Source of the DNA: Monodelphis domestica
Lineage: Eukaryota; Chordata; Mammalia; Didelphimorphia; Didelphidae
Length of the DNA stretch: 64,000 bases
Assembly (NCBI RefSeq): GCF_027887165.1
Contig: NC_077228.1
Coordinates: forward strand, 110,030,043 to 110,094,042
Reading direction: 5' to 3'
Shown here: in pieces, positions 20,247 through 30,310 of the stretch
Numbering within the stretch: position 1 is the stretch's first letter
Layout of the letters: each line of letters opens with the position of its first letter
The notes under the pieces: generated by a model
What the model was told of the DNA's origin: nothing
What the model saw: the letters and a program-made list of their open reading frames with translations, nothing else
Databases searched by the model: none
Position numbers and translations under genes: made by a program

Positions 20247-20440
20247 GAAGGGTTGCTAGATGGCTCAGTGGATTGAAAACGACAGGCTTAGAAATGGTTC
20301 CTGGGCTTCAACACTTCCTAGCTGTGTGACCCTGGGCAAGTCACTTAACACCCATTGCCTACCCGTTAGAGCTCTTCTGCCTTGGAACCAATACCCAGCA
20401 TGGATGCTAAGATGGAAGGTAAGGGCTTTCAAAAAGAATA
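20247..20440 (+). repeat. SINE-A, plus strand
   Basis: 'gctagatggctcagtggatt', 'gaccctgggcaagtcactta' and 'gatgctaagatggaaggtaa' mark a nearly complete copy. Confidence 0.9.
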
Positions 20441-20639
20441 TTAACTCGATCCCTGAGGTTCAATTAAGTAAATCAGTGAAAATAAACTTGAGAGAAGTTC
20501 TTCAACTCCAAAAGTTGTAGCTTGGAAAGATAAGTTACACACACACATCACATCACACACATGTTCACATGCATACCTACATAATCCCAAGAATACACGT
20601 GCAGAGAATAGGCTCACACATATCCTCACATGCAGGCAG

Positions 20640-21010
20640 ATTCCAGCAGCCACAGCTCTCTGTGACTTCTCCAGCCCGCACGTCTCAGCAGGCGCCCCCG
20701 CTGTCGCTCTACTTAATTTTAAACTGGCAGCAGACGGGGCTCCGCTTAAAAATAACTATTTTGACAGTTCAGATGTAAATATGTGAGTGGCGTGTGGGGC
20801 TGTTTTTCCTTCACATTTCCCCCCACTCACCACCCTTCCCCAGCCCCTCATGTGCCAAAGCTGAGTTGGTGGGAGAGATTGCCATCTGCAGGGTGCTCCC
20901 TTAACAAGTATTTCAATCAGTTATCCCCCGACTCATTTCATCCAGTTTCACCAAGCAGCCCCTGCTTGGGGAACAGCCAGACAGGACCAGTCAGGCTTAT
21001 TTCTACATAA
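20640..21010. promoter_or_regulatory. Candidate conserved non-coding element
   Basis: Repeat-free. Has a compact motif cluster: a MEF2-like TTAAAAATAAC (20746-20756), MEIS-type TGACAG (20762-20767) and forkhead-type TGTAAATA (20774-20781), plus CTTAATTTTAA at about 20712. CpG content is raised around 20670-20745. Open frames here have no recognisable features. A degenerate CA-rich tract lies just upstream (20536-20570). Confidence 0.4.
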
Positions 21011-21044
21011 CTACTTGCCTATTTTAGGAAGGGGGATATCATGG

Positions 21045-21162
21045 AGAAATTTTCTTTCAGGCAGATGATTTTTAAGATCCTTTTTAGCTTTGATATTCAG
21101 AAACTTTCTTTTAGGACATAGATGATTTTAAGATCTTTTCTAGCTCTGACATTCATCGATTA
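21045..21162. repeat. Diverged ~55-bp tandem pair
   Basis: Two adjacent units share 'tttctttcagg'/'tttcttttagg', then 'gatga-tttttaagatc', then 'tagctttgatattca'/'tagctctgacattca'. These resemble the 3' tails of old CORE-SINE/LINE elements, so this may be two tails in tandem. Confidence 0.6.
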
Positions 21163-21175
21163 GGGTTCTAAAATA

Positions 21176-21740
21176 GTGATAGGAGTCTAGACCTCTGATT
21201 TCAGTAGTAAAAGGTACTCAGCAGTGAGGAAGTTTCTTGTACCAGTACAGGTCAGTAGTACCTCTACAATTTATAGTCTTGAGAATTGTCCCGAACAATT
21301 CCTTTTGATTCCATAGTATATTCAATTCAATTAATCAAGGGTTTATTTACTGCCCAGTACTGCAGATACTTTTTCATCTGTTGTTTCTTCTGACTTCAGA
21401 GGTGAGAGCATCTGAAAAAGATTCTCCTGTTTACAAATAGAAAAACCAAGGTAGAGAGACAACGTGTTAAAGCAAAATCAACAAAAATCAATAAGCAATT
21501 AGTCACCTGCTATATGCCCGGATTAATAGTCAGAAGTACCTGAGGTCAAATTTTCACTATGACCCTGGGAAAATCAGTCTGTAAAGTGAGAGTGTAGGAC
21601 CAGATGTAAGCATTAGGTAGGTGTCTTTCAGCTCTTAAACCTATGATTCTGCCTTTCCAGCTCAGAAAAGGTCAGGGATGAACATTAAGGACCTAGTTTA
21701 TTTGGTTTACACTTGACTCATTTTCAGTCAGTCAGGAATA
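21176..21740. other. Mostly unassigned, no gene seen
   Basis: A weak MIR-like piece lies at about 21535-21650 ('tatgaccctgggaaaatcag'). No coding frame. Confidence 0.3.
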
Positions 21741-21744
21741 AGGA

Positions 21745-22110
21745 TAGCATTTATGTAATCCTTCTAAAGATTGCAAAGCACTTTTCATATCTTATCTTAT
21801 CTGACTGTGGCAAGAACCCTGTGAGGTTTACAAATAAGGGAACCGAGTCTCAGAGAGTTTCACTGATTTGTCAATGGTGAGATTTAAACCAAATTTTTCT
21901 AAATGAATCATTAGATCCTGACTTATAGTCAGAAAGGGCCTTAGTGATCATCAAATGCAACCCTTTCATTTTATAGATGAGAAAGCTCAAGATCAGAGGA
22001 GCTAAGTGATCTCGTGCATAGGGTGATATAGCTAGGACATTTCTTGGCAGAGATGTGAACCCAGGCCTTCCTGAGTCCAATTCCAGCTCTTGATCCACTA
22101 AATCATATTG
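21745..22110 (-). repeat. Two MIR-like CORE elements, minus strand
   Basis: One copy (21745-21900) has 'gcaagaaccctgtgaggttt'. The second (21915-22110) has 'gaaagggccttagtgatcat', 'catagggtgatatagctag' and 'tgatccactaaatc'. Confidence 0.6.
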
Positions 22111-22189
22111 TCTCTCTCAATGGTGAACCATATTTCATATTCCATTCACACTTCTACTTACCTAACTGTCTCCCCTTCCTCTTTCTAAA

Positions 22190-22435
22190 GGGATGATTTT
22201 GTTGTATTCAGTTATGTCTGACTCTTTCTTTTTAGAGCTTTCTTAGCAAAGATACTAGGGAAGTTTGCTATTTCCTTTTCAGTTCATTTTATAGATGAAG
22301 AAACTGAGGCAAAGTGGGTTAAGTGACTTTCACACAGATAATAGGTATCTGAGGCCAAATTTCAACTCAGGAAGACTATCTTCCTGACTTCAGGCTCACC
22401 ACTTTATTCACTGAACCACTTTGCTGCCCCTCCCA
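22190..22435 (-). repeat. SINE-B (Mar1-type), minus strand
   Basis: 'gttatgtctgactctttc', 'gtttgctatttccttttcag' and 'gaaactgaggcaaagtgggt' in minus-strand order, ending in 'ctttgctgcccctcc'. Confidence 0.88.
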
Positions 22436-22472
22436 TAGGGATAGGGGGGATACAAATAACTACTGCATGCTA

Positions 22473-22678
22473 CTTTTTTTTTTTAAACCCTTACCTTCCA
22501 TCTTGGAATCGATACTGGGTATTGGTTCCAAGGCAGAAGAGAGGGAAGGGCTAGGCAATGGGGGTCAAGTGACTTGTCCAGGATTACACAGCTGGGAGGT
22601 GTCTGAGGCCAGATTTGAACCTAGGACCTCCCATCTCTAGGTCTGGCTCTCAAACCATTGAGCTACCCAACTGCCCCC
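22473..22678 (-). repeat. SINE-A, minus strand
   Basis: Poly-T (22473-22482), 'aaacccttaccttccatctt', 'caagtgacttgtccaggatt' and 'gagctacccaactgcccc'. Close to full length and only mildly diverged. Confidence 0.92.
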
Positions 22679-22679
22679 T

Positions 22680-23034
22680 ACTATTAATTAATTAGAAAAC
22701 AGAATGATTCAAGACACTCAGCTCACCCCTAAAGTTCACAGAAGACTATTCCTTTCATTGTACTTACCGTTGGCATTATCAGAAGGAAAATTCATTGAGG
22801 AGGTGGCATTAACTGTGCCTGAGGGTGGAGGGAAGATCATTGGGGTGGGAATATGTATTTCTGTGTACTTTGAGGGCTGGCCTTTGTCAAAACTGTGAAG
22901 CTGACAAGACTGTAGTTGAACTGAGTAAACACTGTATTGTGTCTTCAGGCTTTTGATTGTGTACCCTATCAATAAAAAAATTGGGTATGCATCCCCAACA
23001 TGTATATACTTATTTATTTACAATTTATATACAT
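22680..23034. other. Unassigned stretch, no gene seen
   Basis: Short overlapping frames on both strands without recognisable features. No repeat landmarks. Confidence 0.3.
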
Positions 23035-23165
23035 GGAGAGGAATAGTGGATAGAGAGCCAACCTTGAGAACCTGAATATCTTGGGCTCCAATTCCACCTC
23101 TGATACAGATGGACCAGGTGATCCTGGGCAAGGCCTTTAACCACTCCCTGCTCTAAGCAGTTCCT
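23035..23165 (+). repeat. MIR/CORE-type fragment
   Basis: 'agtggatagagagccaacct' then 'gatcctgggcaaggccttta' in plus orientation. Confidence 0.55.
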
Positions 23166-23279
23166 ATCCCTATTCCTCTATGATAATACATATATACAAA
23201 TTATGCATATTTTAAAATGTATGCAACAATAATTATGCACATTTAAAAATTGATACAAAACAGATTTTTTTTCCCAAGA

Positions 23280-23480
23280 AAGACATAGAGGAAATCCTAT
23301 TTGACCCTGTAGTTAGTAGGGAAACAGTGGTGTTTATTAAGTAAGAGAGTGAAATGGCCAGACGTATGATTTCATAAAATCACTTTGGGCAAGAGATTGG
23401 AAAAGGAAAGACAAGGCAGAGAGACCAATTTGAAGGTCAGCTCAAAAGTGATGAGAATCTGAAATAGGGTAGTAACTGTG
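23280..23480. repeat. Ancient LINE-like remnant
   Basis: 'cctatttgaccctgtagtta', 'gtgaaatggccagacgtatg' and 'gagaccaatttgaaggtc' parallel the 17946-18330 family. Confidence 0.5.
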
Positions 23481-23736
23481 GAGAGTCTGGGGTGGGGAAG
23501 ATAATGTAGACCACATTCCATCTCTGCCTTCTCAACCTACATGACTCACTCTGACAGCCAAATTGAAAGGGGGGGGGCTTATTCAAAGAATATGATCTGG
23601 ACAGGTAAGAACTGAGGGTAGGATTTTCCCATTGGCACCTGGCTAGCTGTTGTTATGAGTACCTGGCAATAATTCAGGGCTCAAAAGGAGGAAGGCTGGA
23701 AACCTGGAGAGAATATTAGAGGATAAAGCTTGATTA

Positions 23737-23965
23737 TTGTTCAGTTATTTCCGTCTCTTTGGAATCCCATTTGGGGTTTTCTTGGCACAGATCTTAGAAT
23801 GGTTTGCCATTTCCTTCTCCAGCTCATTTGATAGATGAGGCAGACAGGGTTAAGTCAGTTGCTCAGGGTTACACAGCTAGTAAGTGTCTGAGGTCACATT
23901 TGAACTCAGGTAGGTGAGTTTTCCTGACTCCAGGCTTCCTACTGTGCCACCTAAATGCCCAGATA
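23737..23965 (-). repeat. SINE-B (Mar1-type), minus strand
   Basis: 'attgttcagttatttccgtc', 'tggtttgccatttccttctc' and 'ttacacagctagtaagtgtc' to 'ctactgtgccacctaaatgc'. Confidence 0.9.
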
Positions 23966-24079
23966 GAGGTAGATGTGGTTGCATTGATTTATGTTAGGAA
24001 GGTGAGATATAACCTGTTTTCCTACTTTTTTATACTCCCCCAGTGAGGCTTACTCCCACTTTGTAGGCTGTAAATTTAA

Positions 24080-24440
24080 TAGTGAGAATGTTAGGCTTGA
24101 ATTCAGGAAGATCTGAGTTTCGGTTATGTCTTGGGGATTAACTATGTGGCCCTGGGAATTACTAGCCTCTCTGAACTTTTGTTTTCAGCATCCATAGAAT
24201 AGATAAAAATAGCGCCTTCTTTACAGGGTTATAAGATAACACATGTAGAATATTTTGTAAACCTTTAAAATCTAGTAGAAACATAAACTTGTTATTAAAA
24301 CTTGTTTGATGGACAGCAAAGAATGTTCACTGAGGAGGCAGAAATTTGGGGGGTTCAAATCACAGCTCTGCTCCTGACTGTATGGACTTAGAACAGTTAC
24401 CCCACATTTTTAAATTAAAATATCCTCATCTGTAAAACAA
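24080..24440 (+). repeat. Two MIR-type elements, plus strand
   Basis: The first (24080-24290) has 'ctatgtggccctgggaatta' and 'aatagataaaaatagcgcct'. The second (24305-24440) has 'gaggcagaaatttggggggt' and 'ctcatctgtaaaacaagact'. They are adjacent and in the same orientation. Confidence 0.6.
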
Positions 24441-24461
24441 GACTATTAGTATCAACCCTAA

Positions 24462-24662
24462 GGGACAGCTGGATTGCACAGTAGATAAGAGAGCCAAGCC
24501 TAGAGTTGGGAGGACCCAGGTTCAAATCTGACCTCAGAGATTTCCTAGCTGTGTGACCCTGGACAAGTCACTTAATCCCATTTGCCAACCCTTGCTGATC
24601 TTCTGTCATATAATTGATACCATGATAGAAGGTAAGGGTTTAAAAAAATTAAAACATTTTAA
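24462..24662 (+). repeat. SINE-A, plus strand
   Basis: 'gtagataagagagccaagcc', 'gaccctggacaagtcactta' and 'gatagaaggtaagggtttaa' with an A-rich tail leading to the TA tract. Confidence 0.9.
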
Positions 24663-24672
24663 AAATAGCTAC

Positions 24673-24696
24673 TATATATATATATATATATATATA
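24673..24696. repeat. (TA)12 microsatellite
   Basis: Uninterrupted TA units just past a SINE-A tail, followed after 'gttgc' by a further short TATATATAT. Confidence 0.95.
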
Positions 24697-24750
24697 GTTG
24701 CTATATATATCAGTATTGTTGTGAGAATCAAATGAGACACTAAGTATGGA

Positions 24751-25033
24751 AATTCTTTGTCATTATTCATATTTCCACTTCTCTTTCGTCACCCTTTGCC
24801 CCTTTCAGTATCCCAGTTCTCTGTGTTTCTACCATGACTAGTGCCTTTTTCTACTTCTTCCCCAAACCTTTCAAAATCTATATTCTAGAAGAGTTTTGAC
24901 AATCTCATATATACTAAGATGTATGTGATTGAAAGAGGGTAAAGTTGTACTCCTGTCAAAGAAATTAAAAGCTCTAGTTACAGAATTTCAGGGCAAGCCA
25001 GTTGGGTAATAAAGGGATTTTAAGCAAGAAAGG
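24751..25033. other. Unassigned, no gene seen
   Basis: No coding frame and no clear repeat between the SINE-A and the U6-derived insertion. Confidence 0.3.
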
Positions 25034-25049
25034 CTTACAGGTATTTCTA

Positions 25050-25082
25050 TTTTTTTAGTATATGTGCTGCCAAAGCGAGCAC
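25050..25082 (-). pseudogene. U6 snRNA 5' stub, retro-inserted
   Basis: The reverse strand of 25057-25082 matches the first 26 nt of U6 snRNA with one C-to-T change inside CTTCGG. It is followed on that strand by an A7 run (25050-25056), of which four A may be U6 nt 27-30. A 16-bp direct repeat, 'cttacaggtatttcta', flanks it at 25034-25049 and 25082-25097. This is a target-primed insertion of a U6 RNA cut at its 3' side. It lacks almost all of U6 and has no promoter, so it is non-functional. Confidence 0.88.
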
Positions 25083-25149
25083 TTACAGGTATTTCTAAAC
25101 ACATGATATCTCTGATAACACATTACTTTGCCTTTCTCAAGATCAGCAT

Positions 25150-25288
25150 ATATAAGTGCTCAAATATGGTTTCAGACACTTTCTAGCTGTGTGACCCTAG
25201 ACAAGTCACTTAACCACACTTGCCTAGCCCTTGCCACAAATTCCTCTTAGAAATGATACTAAGATAAAAGATAAGGGTTAAAAAGAGA
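25150..25288 (+). repeat. SINE-A, 5'-truncated, plus strand
   Basis: Begins near 'ggtttcagacactttctagc' and continues 'gaccctagacaagtcactta' to 'aagataagggttaaaaag'. The head part is missing. Confidence 0.8.
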
Positions 25289-25292
25289 TAAT

Positions 25293-25885
25293 AAAAAAGA
25301 CTTGTACAAAAATATTCATAGCTGTACTCTTTGTGGTGGCAAAAAAACTGAAAAATGAGGGGATGCCCTTCAGTTGGGGAATGGCTGAACAAATTGTGGT
25401 ATCTAATAGTGATGAAATATTATTGTGCTATAAGGAATGATGATCTGGAGGATTTCTATATGAACTGGAAGAACCTCAACGAACTGATTCAGAGTGAAAT
25501 GAGTAGAACTAGGAGAACGTTGTACACAGTAACTGAAACACTGGAACAATCGAATATAATAGGCTTTGCTACTAGTAGCAATGCAATGATCCAGGACAAC
25601 ACCAAGAGATTTATGAAAAAGAAAGCTATTCACATTAAGAGAATGAACTGTAGGAGCAGAAACAGAAGAAAAACATGTGACTTATTGCTTGGTTATATGG
25701 GTATAGGATTTGGGGTTTTGGTTTTAAAAGATTACTGCAAAAGGGAATAATATGGAAACAAGTATCAAGTGATAAAATTTGTATAACTCAGTGGAATTGA
25801 ATAGTTGGCTACAGGAGAGGGGAAGGGGAGAAAATGAATCCTATAGCCATGGAAAACTATTTTTAAAAATAAAAAATAAATTAAA
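25293..25885 (+). repeat. L1 3' end: ORF2 C-terminus plus 3'UTR
   Basis: 5'-truncated L1 in plus orientation. The ORF2 C-terminal remnant reads IFIAVLFVVAK and then, after a one-base gain in the A7 run at about 25342, continues as GEWLNKLW. These match the conserved 'aalf..ak' and tryptophan positions of mammalian ORF2p ends. The 131-residue open frame at 25355-25750 begins with this remnant and runs into the 3'UTR. The end is A-rich (about 25860-25890). It is the same family as the minus-strand copy at 2.83-5.35 kb. Confidence 0.88.
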
Positions 25886-26160
25886 AAAAGGTAAGGGTTC
25901 ATATATATACATAAATATATTTAAACAAAAATATATGTTTTAACATACATGTGGGGGTCCATATCTATGATTTCACCTGTGGGTACTTACACTACTACAG
26001 AAACAAATAATGCAGATCAAACAAACCACTTTTTTTTTATTTACCTGTGATTTCATTGGTGGAGGGGTTGCCTAGAGGTATCAATAAGTTCAATGAGTAG
26101 CCAGCATTGGAAGTCATGTCTTTCTGCCACCCATCAGGTTCCCTTGTCCCCCATGTCATG
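25886..26160. other. AT-rich unassigned stretch, no gene seen
   Basis: No coding frame. An A/T-rich tail region beyond the L1, and a T8 run at about 26031. Confidence 0.3.
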
Positions 26161-26163
26161 TTG

Positions 26164-26164
<1 letters not shown>

Positions 26165-26194
<30 letters not shown>
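26165..26194. repeat. (CA)15 microsatellite
   Basis: Clean CA units followed by two interrupted ones (catacacacata). Confidence 0.95.
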
Positions 26195-26199
<5 letters not shown>

Positions 26200-26595
26200 A
26201 CATACCATCTAGCCCTTTCTAAACTCTTTTAGCCCATCTAGCCAAGCCAATGAGCATTTATTTAGTACACAAGATATTGTGCAAGGTGAGAGGCAGCTTG
26301 GAATGGTGGATAAGGAGCTGACCTCTGATTCAGGGAGAAGAATGGCTCAAGGATCCCAGGCAAATTACTTCCAAGTGACTTTCTGGTTAATCTTTGCAAA
26401 TTTCTGGCACTCTAAGCACCTTCCTCCTCCCTTTCCCCTTTGCTCACCCCGGAATCTTGGAACCATCCTGGGCTCTAGGGTCTTACCTAGACCCAGGCCT
26501 CTACATCATTTCCTGGCCACTATTTCCAAATCATGTCATGGTCTGCATGCTCTCTCCTACCCTCCCTTTCTAGCTTCCCTTTATATGTCATCTAC
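26195..26595. other. Unassigned; one 107-codon open frame judged non-coding
   Basis: The plus-strand frame 26279-26602 starts inside MIR-like text ('ctgacctctgattcaggg') and ends in an L2 3' end. I see no protein-family feature. Confidence 0.3.
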
Positions 26596-26705
26596 CTATT
26601 AGAATGTAAGCTATTTGAAGGTTGCCTATTTGTGCTTCAATTCTCAGCACTTAGACCAGTGCCTTACACATAGTACAGTTTGTAAATGCTCTATCTATAG
26701 GTCTA
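26596..26705 (+). repeat. L2-type 3' end
   Basis: 'tattagaatgtaagctattt' then 'ctcagcacttagaccagtgc' and 'cacatagtacagtttgtaaa'. Confidence 0.7.
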
Positions 26706-26845
26706 TTCTATCTGTGTATGTTCTAGGCAACTCTAAGACTATAAGGTGCAGAAGGGTTGCCAATTTGTACTGTTAAAGGAAGTCCTTCAGTATGAATTCT
26801 ATTCCATGATAAAATCACAAGTATTTTTTAAAAATGTGCTAGATA

Positions 26846-27042
26846 GGGGATAGTTGCATCGATCAGTAGAGTGAGAACCAGACCTAGAAATGGTAGGTCC
26901 TGGGTTCAAATTTGGCCTTAGACACTTCCTAGCTGTGTGACCCTGGGCAAGTTACTTAACCCCCATTGCCTAGCCCTGACTGCTCTTCTCTCTTAGAACC
27001 AATGCACAGTATTGATTCTAAGATGGAAGGTAAGGGTTTAAA
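26846..27042 (+). mobile_element. SINE-A insertion, plus strand, inside an ancient LINE remnant
   Basis: Landmarks 'ggtcctgggttcaaatttgg', 'gaccctgggcaagttactta' and 'gatggaaggtaagggttta'. The flanks 'aaaatgtgctagata' (26831-26845) and 'aaaatatgctaggta' (27043-27057) agree at 13 of 15 positions, an old target duplication. The remnant resumes with 'ctggggatatgaaggcaaaa' to about 27120. Confidence 0.88.
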
Positions 27043-27120
27043 AAAATATGCTAGGTAATGGACCAGACTCTGGGGATATGAAGGCAAAAACAAAGAGCAC
27101 CCTTAAGGAACCTACAATCT

Positions 27121-27475
27121 ACTGTAGTTCCATTTCTTTCCTAAATTCTATGATCCAACTTTGAAAAAAAAAATTGAGAGCAGCTTGGACTTGATGTCTA
27201 GCTTTAAATCTAGGTCTAATCATCCACTCAAAACTCTGAAGTAGGAGAATACTCTACCAAGCAGTGCCATGTTTTTTGGTACTCTTATTCCCTTTATACT
27301 CTTTTCTTATTTTCATATCAATCAAAACCCATTTATTGGTCTGCTTTCTCTCCTTTTGTTCTCAAATCCGATTGTATTTTAGTAATTTAAAATGTGTTTT
27401 TTGTTAAAAAAAAAAACACAACTCTGCAATGACTCTCCATTCTTTATGTAGTCAGATTCAAATTCCTTAGCCAAA
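27121..27475. other. Unassigned stretch, no gene seen
   Basis: Contains A9-A10 runs near 27163 and 27406. No coding frame. Confidence 0.3.
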
Positions 27476-27479
27476 CATT

Positions 27480-27690
27480 CCAAGGGAAGGAAAGAAGTTA
27501 TGTGCCCAGGTACTGAGCTAAGTGATTTACAAATATTTCATTTGATCACAGCAACCCAGGGGGAAGGAGCTACTACTATTATCCTCGTTTTACAGATAAG
27601 GAAACTGAAGCTTATAGCTTAAGTGACTTGCCCAGGGTCACAAACTAGTAAATGTCTAGGATCAGATTTTTATTCAGGTTTTTACACCTC
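27480..27690 (-). repeat. MIR-type SINE, minus strand
   Basis: 'ctgagctaagtgatttacaa', 'attatcctcgttttacagat' and 'gtgacttgcccagggtcaca' follow the minus-strand MIR order. A short plus-strand SINE-B head piece lies at 27720-27790. Confidence 0.75.
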
Positions 27691-27790
27691 ATTGTTTTAG
27701 ACAATTGCCTAGGACCTACACAGATAGGTGGATAGAGTGCTGTGCCTGGAGTCAGAAAAACCTGAATTCATATTCATTCTATCCATGAGC

Positions 27791-28480
27791 TGCTTAGGCC
27801 TTCCTCACTAGTACTGCCCTAACTTCTCAGTTTTACACCTGTCCTTAGCTGCTTACAAATCTAGGTCTCAACTACTTTTTTTTTTTTACAATTTGTTAAT
27901 AAAAGTTTTTTTTTTTAACTCCTACCTTCTGTCTTAGAATCAATACTAAATACTGATTCCAAGGCAGAAGAATGGTAAGGGCTAGGCAAAGGTAATGGGG
28001 TTAAGTGACTTGCCCAGGTCACACAGCTAGAAAAATTCTGAGGTCATATTTGAACCCAGGACCTCCCATCTCTAGGCCTCGCTCTTGATACACTGAGTCA
28101 CCTAGCTACCCCTCAACTACTTTTAAAACAAAGAAACCAAACCTCTCATGTCATTCTACTATCCTCTCAAGTTTTCATCCTGTCTCCTCTCTATTATAAT
28201 CAAATTTGTGGGGAAAGCCTCCACTCCTTGCCTCTGCTTACTCTCTCTTCTCTCACTAAATCTTCTATTCCCTTGGAATCTGGTTTGTGACTTGCCCATT
28301 CAAATGAAACTATTCTCTCTAAAATTACCAATGATCTCTTAATTGATGAATCTGATCATTTCACCAATACTCACCCTTCCTTTAAAGTACTCAAAGATCC
28401 TGCTAATTGTAACCTCTTGCTATTCCTCATATACATATTGTACTTTTTCACCTTCAAACTTTTGATCACAGTAGTTCCCC
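27791..28480 (+). repeat. L2-type internal (ORF2-derived) remnant split by SINE-A
   Basis: After the SINE, 'aaaattaccaatgatctctt' and 'gaatctgatcatttcacc' resemble the L2 reverse-transcriptase coding region. No long frame remains. The left part (27791-27879) is less certain. Confidence 0.45.
27880..28111 (-). mobile_element. SINE-A insertion with 13-bp TSD, minus strand
   Basis: Exact direct repeats 'ctcaactactttt' at 27867-27879 and 28112-28124. The T-rich tail is broken by an AT-rich filler (27889-27905), and the head ends 'gtcacctagctacc'. Confidence 0.92.
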
Positions 28481-29090
28481 ATTCTAGACAGTATACCAGA
28501 GTTGTGCCAGGAAATGGAATCACTTATATTTGAATTATCTTCTGAAGATCACCTGGCAAGATAAGATGCCAGACACTGAGGTCCTTTTTCCTGAACTGAA
28601 AGGCCAAGCATTCAGACTCTACAGTAGAGAGTACAACTCTGATCATCTGGCTACATCATATGAATGCTAAATGTATGTTTGCCTAAAAGACTTTTATGGG
28701 GAACTCACACAAGGCAAGTGTTCATATGAGGTCAGAAGAAGTGATACAAGGACACTCTCAAGTTCTCCCCGAAGAACTTTGATATTGATTGTGAGACATG
28801 GGAGTCACTAGCACAGGCCCATTCAGCATGGTGTGCCTGCATCAAAGACAGCATTGTGTTCTATGAGCAAAGCAGAATTGTAGTAGCTCAAAAGAAATGT
28901 GAGATGTGAAAATTTAGGGACATCTCTATCTTAAATCTTCCTATGGGCTATTTATACCTAGCCTGTAGTAGAGCCTTCCATGTTGGTTTGATCAGCTACA
29001 ATTGGACACAATGAATATTGATCCCAACATCATGATAGTGATTTTGGACCTCGTCCAGTACAAAGGACAACAACAAAAATTATCCCTACC
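28481..29090. repeat. Old interspersed-repeat remnant, family unclear
   Basis: Ends with 'tacaaaggacaacaacaa', a tail form seen in some old mammalian LINE-type repeats. 'gagacatgggagtcactagc' and 'gcatggtgtgcctgcatcaa' look like decayed coding text. I cannot assign the family. Confidence 0.35.
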
Positions 29091-29345
29091 TAGAGTGTAC
29101 TCCCCAGGGACATTTACTGTTATTCCTACTCATATGAAAGGTTTGAATGAGTTGATTTCGTAGTCTTATTTTTAAGTTCAAATGTTACTTCTTGAGGAAA
29201 TGTCTTCTGGTTTTTTAAGTTAATAGTGGTCTCTTTCCCCATCATCCACCCTGGGACCTCAAATACTGCTTTGTTTGCACCTCTTAGGTATTTAATTATG
29301 TATCACTTTAGACTAGAATTTTCTTTGTAATGTCCAGCATCCTCT
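29091..29345 (+). repeat. L2-type remnant
   Basis: 'agttcaaatgttacttcttg', then 'gaaatgtcttctggtttttt' and 'gcacctcttaggtatttaat' follow L2 3' order. Confidence 0.5.
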
Positions 29346-30058
29346 ATTTTAGTTACTTATCTGATATGTAATAGTGGCATAGAAATAGTCCCCTATCCTA
29401 GAAGGTTGTGTGCCAGCTGAAAACAGTGAGGACCCTAATGGACCAGACTAGCCAAGTTCAAAGAGCTTCAAAGATTGGCCATCAAGTTAATTTATTTAAT
29501 TTTACAGTGCTGATCAGTATAATTCATTAAACCATCTATCAAGACATGTGGGAGGGTTGAGAATCTATGTTAAGAGGGAATATTCTTGCTAATAAATACA
29601 ACAGATTAACTCAAGTCACACATCTCTGCTAAACTATACATTCATAGATGTGAATTCACTAGGTTTATCTCAATCTGTTCTTCTCACCTCTTACACAGGG
29701 GTAAGGGGTTAGGGATGTAAATGGATTGATAGCTGGCCTGTCCCAGCAGGATTATGGGTGCTGTTGAGATTAAAAGAGAGGAGGAAATATGGATGTATCC
29801 CACAGACTATAATGTTTGAGGTGGAGAAGGGGGTTGTGAAGCCATCGTGCCAAGAGCATTCTTTGTTTGATCTCAACCAAGACTTGACCATATTTAACAT
29901 TTCAAATGCTCTCATCCTCTTTCTAGGGTAGTAGTGATAGCTGGAGAAGGAAGTGTGTATGTATATGTGTGTAACTTGGGTTTCTTGAGCCCCCCCCCCA
30001 GGGTCCCTAACACTGAACTAATTCTTCACCCCATATTCTCCCAAGGAGTTTCTGATTT
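29346..30058. other. Unassigned stretch, no gene seen
   Basis: Includes a C10 run at 29991-30000. Short open frames have no recognisable features. Confidence 0.3.
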
Positions 30059-30120
30059 TCCTTCCTCCCTTCCTCCCTTCCTCCCTTCCTCCCTTCCTCT
30101 CTTCCTCCCTCCCTCTTCCC
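30059..30120. repeat. (CCCTTCCT)n pyrimidine microsatellite
   Basis: Nearly perfect TCCCTTCC units, directly abutting the poly-T tail side of a minus-strand SINE-A, so it may again be a SINE-tail expansion. Confidence 0.9.
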
Positions 30121-30310
30121 TTTTTTAAACTCTTTCCTTCCATCTTAGAATCAATACTGTGTATTAGTTCCAAGGCAGGAGGAAGGTAAGGGCTAGGCAG
30201 TGGGGGTGAAGTGATTTGCTAAGGGTTTCCTAGTTAGAAAGTATCTGAGGCCAGATTGGAATCCAGGACTTCCCATCTCTAGGCTGACTCTCATTTCACT
30301 GAAGCTGCCT
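30121..30310 (-). repeat. SINE-A, minus strand
   Basis: 'aaactctttccttccatctt', 'aagtgatttgctaagggttt' and 'aggctgactctcatttcact'. Moderately diverged. Confidence 0.82.

Noticed and set aside
24462..24662. tRNA gene in the SINE heads
   Set aside because: The A/B-box-like text belongs to a dispersed SINE family and no cloverleaf with proper arms is seen.
25050..25082. Functional U6 snRNA gene
   Set aside because: Only about 26-30 nt of U6 remain, without the rest of the RNA or an upstream promoter.
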